Shown piece by piece: positions 63,636 to 64,000 of a stretch of DNA of 64,000 nt. The DNA comes from Streptomyces sp. NBC_01224 (GTDB lineage Bacteria; Actinomycetota; Actinomycetes; Streptomycetales; Streptomycetaceae). The notes beneath the pieces were generated by a model. It worked only from the letters and a program-made list of their open reading frames with translations. It did no database searches and was not told where the DNA came from. A program made the position numbers and the translations under genes. Within the stretch, counting starts at the first letter, position 1. Every line of letters begins with the position of its first letter. Where the stretch lies: positions 6,133,001 to 6,197,000 of the forward strand of contig NZ_CP108529.1 of the NCBI RefSeq assembly GCF_036002945.1. Reading direction: 5' to 3'.

Positions 63636-64000
63636 GTGAGCACAGACATTCCAGGCATCGACCCACTGGACGGGCTGCGCGCCCCGCAGGACCCGGACTG
63701 CGACGTCTTCCTCACCGGCACGGTCTTCCTCGACATCATCTTCACCGGCCTGGACAGCGCCCCGGTGCGCGGTACCGAGTCCTGGGCGCGCGGCATGGGT
63801 TCCAGCCCCGGCGGGGTCGCCAACATGGCCACCGCGCTGGCCCGGCTGGGACTGCACACCTCGCTGGCCGCGGCGTTCGGCGACGACCACTACGGGGAGT
63901 ACTGCTGGGACGCCCTGGAGCAGGGCGAGGGCATCGACCTGTCGATGTCGCACACCGTCCCCGGCTGGCACTCGCCGGTGACCGTCTCGATGGCGTACGA
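63636..64000 (+). CDS. PfkB family carbohydrate kinase (N-terminal part)
   Basis: The gene runs off the window. The visible 121 residues begin VSTDIPGIDPLDGLRAPQDP and then show DVFLTGTVFLDIIFTGL, SSPGGVANMATALARLGLHTSLAAAFGDDHYGEYC, which is the PfkB sugar-binding region (GG and NxA of signature 1, then GxDxxG-like GDDHYG). It should phosphorylate a sugar or nucleoside. GTG 63636 has GGGGAG about eight bases upstream. The DasR-like site suggests aminosugar-linked control. Confidence 0.9.
   Translation, partial: MSTDIPGIDPLDGLRAPQDPDCDVFLTGTVFLDIIFTGLDSAPVRGTESWARGMGSSPGGVANMATALARLGLHTSLAAAFGDDHYGEYCWDALEQGEGIDLSMSHTVPGWHSPVTVSMAY

Overview
The window reads as a chromosomal core segment of a Streptomyces or very close relative. 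It is GC-rich with strong third-position GC bias, GTG starts are common, and only one in-frame TTA codon was found by eye (codon 253 of the phosphatase gene at 46166). The gene order is also typical of Streptomyces: rpmA-obgE ... proB-proA ... nadD-rsfS, leuS, comEA-comEC-holA, rpsT/lepA, hemW, hrcA-dnaJ, rsmE, tricorn. All functional calls come from reading the translations; no search was run.

Layout. 1-1.7 kb: end of rpmA, then obgE. 1.96-13.8 kb: a cell-wall glycopolymer locus. It has a fused cytidylyltransferase/short-chain dehydrogenase (CDP-ribitol-type), a TagF/TarL-like polymerase, two family-2 glycosyltransferases (one resembling S. aureus TarS), a complete dTDP-L-rhamnose set (rmlA-B-D forward, rmlC reverse) and a small methyltransferase. 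Together they suggest a glycosylated, perhaps rhamnose-containing, poly(ribitol phosphate)-like wall polymer. 14.2-17.3 kb: proB, a conserved unknown and proA. 17.4-23.3 kb: envelope genes, namely two single-pass proteins sharing one cytoplasmic motif, an M48 peptidase, two tiny membrane proteins, nadD, and an LCP-like/LytR_C protein whose catalytic residues look altered. 23.5-24.8 kb: rsfS, a histidine phosphatase that probably starts at CTG, and tRNA-Ala(GGC).

24.8-29.7 kb looks like accessory sequence. Two identical tRNA-Ala(GGC) genes flank a divergent XRE-regulator/MFS-exporter pair and two small ORFs. Beyond them lies a badly frameshifted NuoF-like/ferredoxin pseudogene. 29.8-32.9 kb: leuS behind a classic-looking transcription attenuator with a 12-residue leader peptide carrying three consecutive Leu codons. 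33-41 kb: a membrane-anchored unknown, DegV, comEA-comEC, a YceI protein, a small unknown and holA. 41.4-49.5 kb: rpsT, lepA, an acyl-CoA synthetase, a TTA-containing PP2C/anti-sigma-type phosphatase and hemW. 49.6-63.3 kb: DUF3097, an MBL hydrolase, CIRCE-hrcA-dnaJ, a nitronate monooxygenase, rsmE, a lipoprotein, tricorn protease, HIT, an RNase Z-like protein, an adenine-deaminase-type enzyme and an MFS transporter. The window ends inside a PfkB sugar kinase gene, upstream of which is a DasR-like palindrome.

The most unusual items are the leuS attenuator, the ribitol-type glycopolymer locus with its structured internal leader, the altered LCP domain next to nadD, the duplicated tRNA-Ala flanking foreign-looking genes, the multi-frameshift pseudogene, the lone TTA codon, and perfect DnaA boxes in two intergenic regions.
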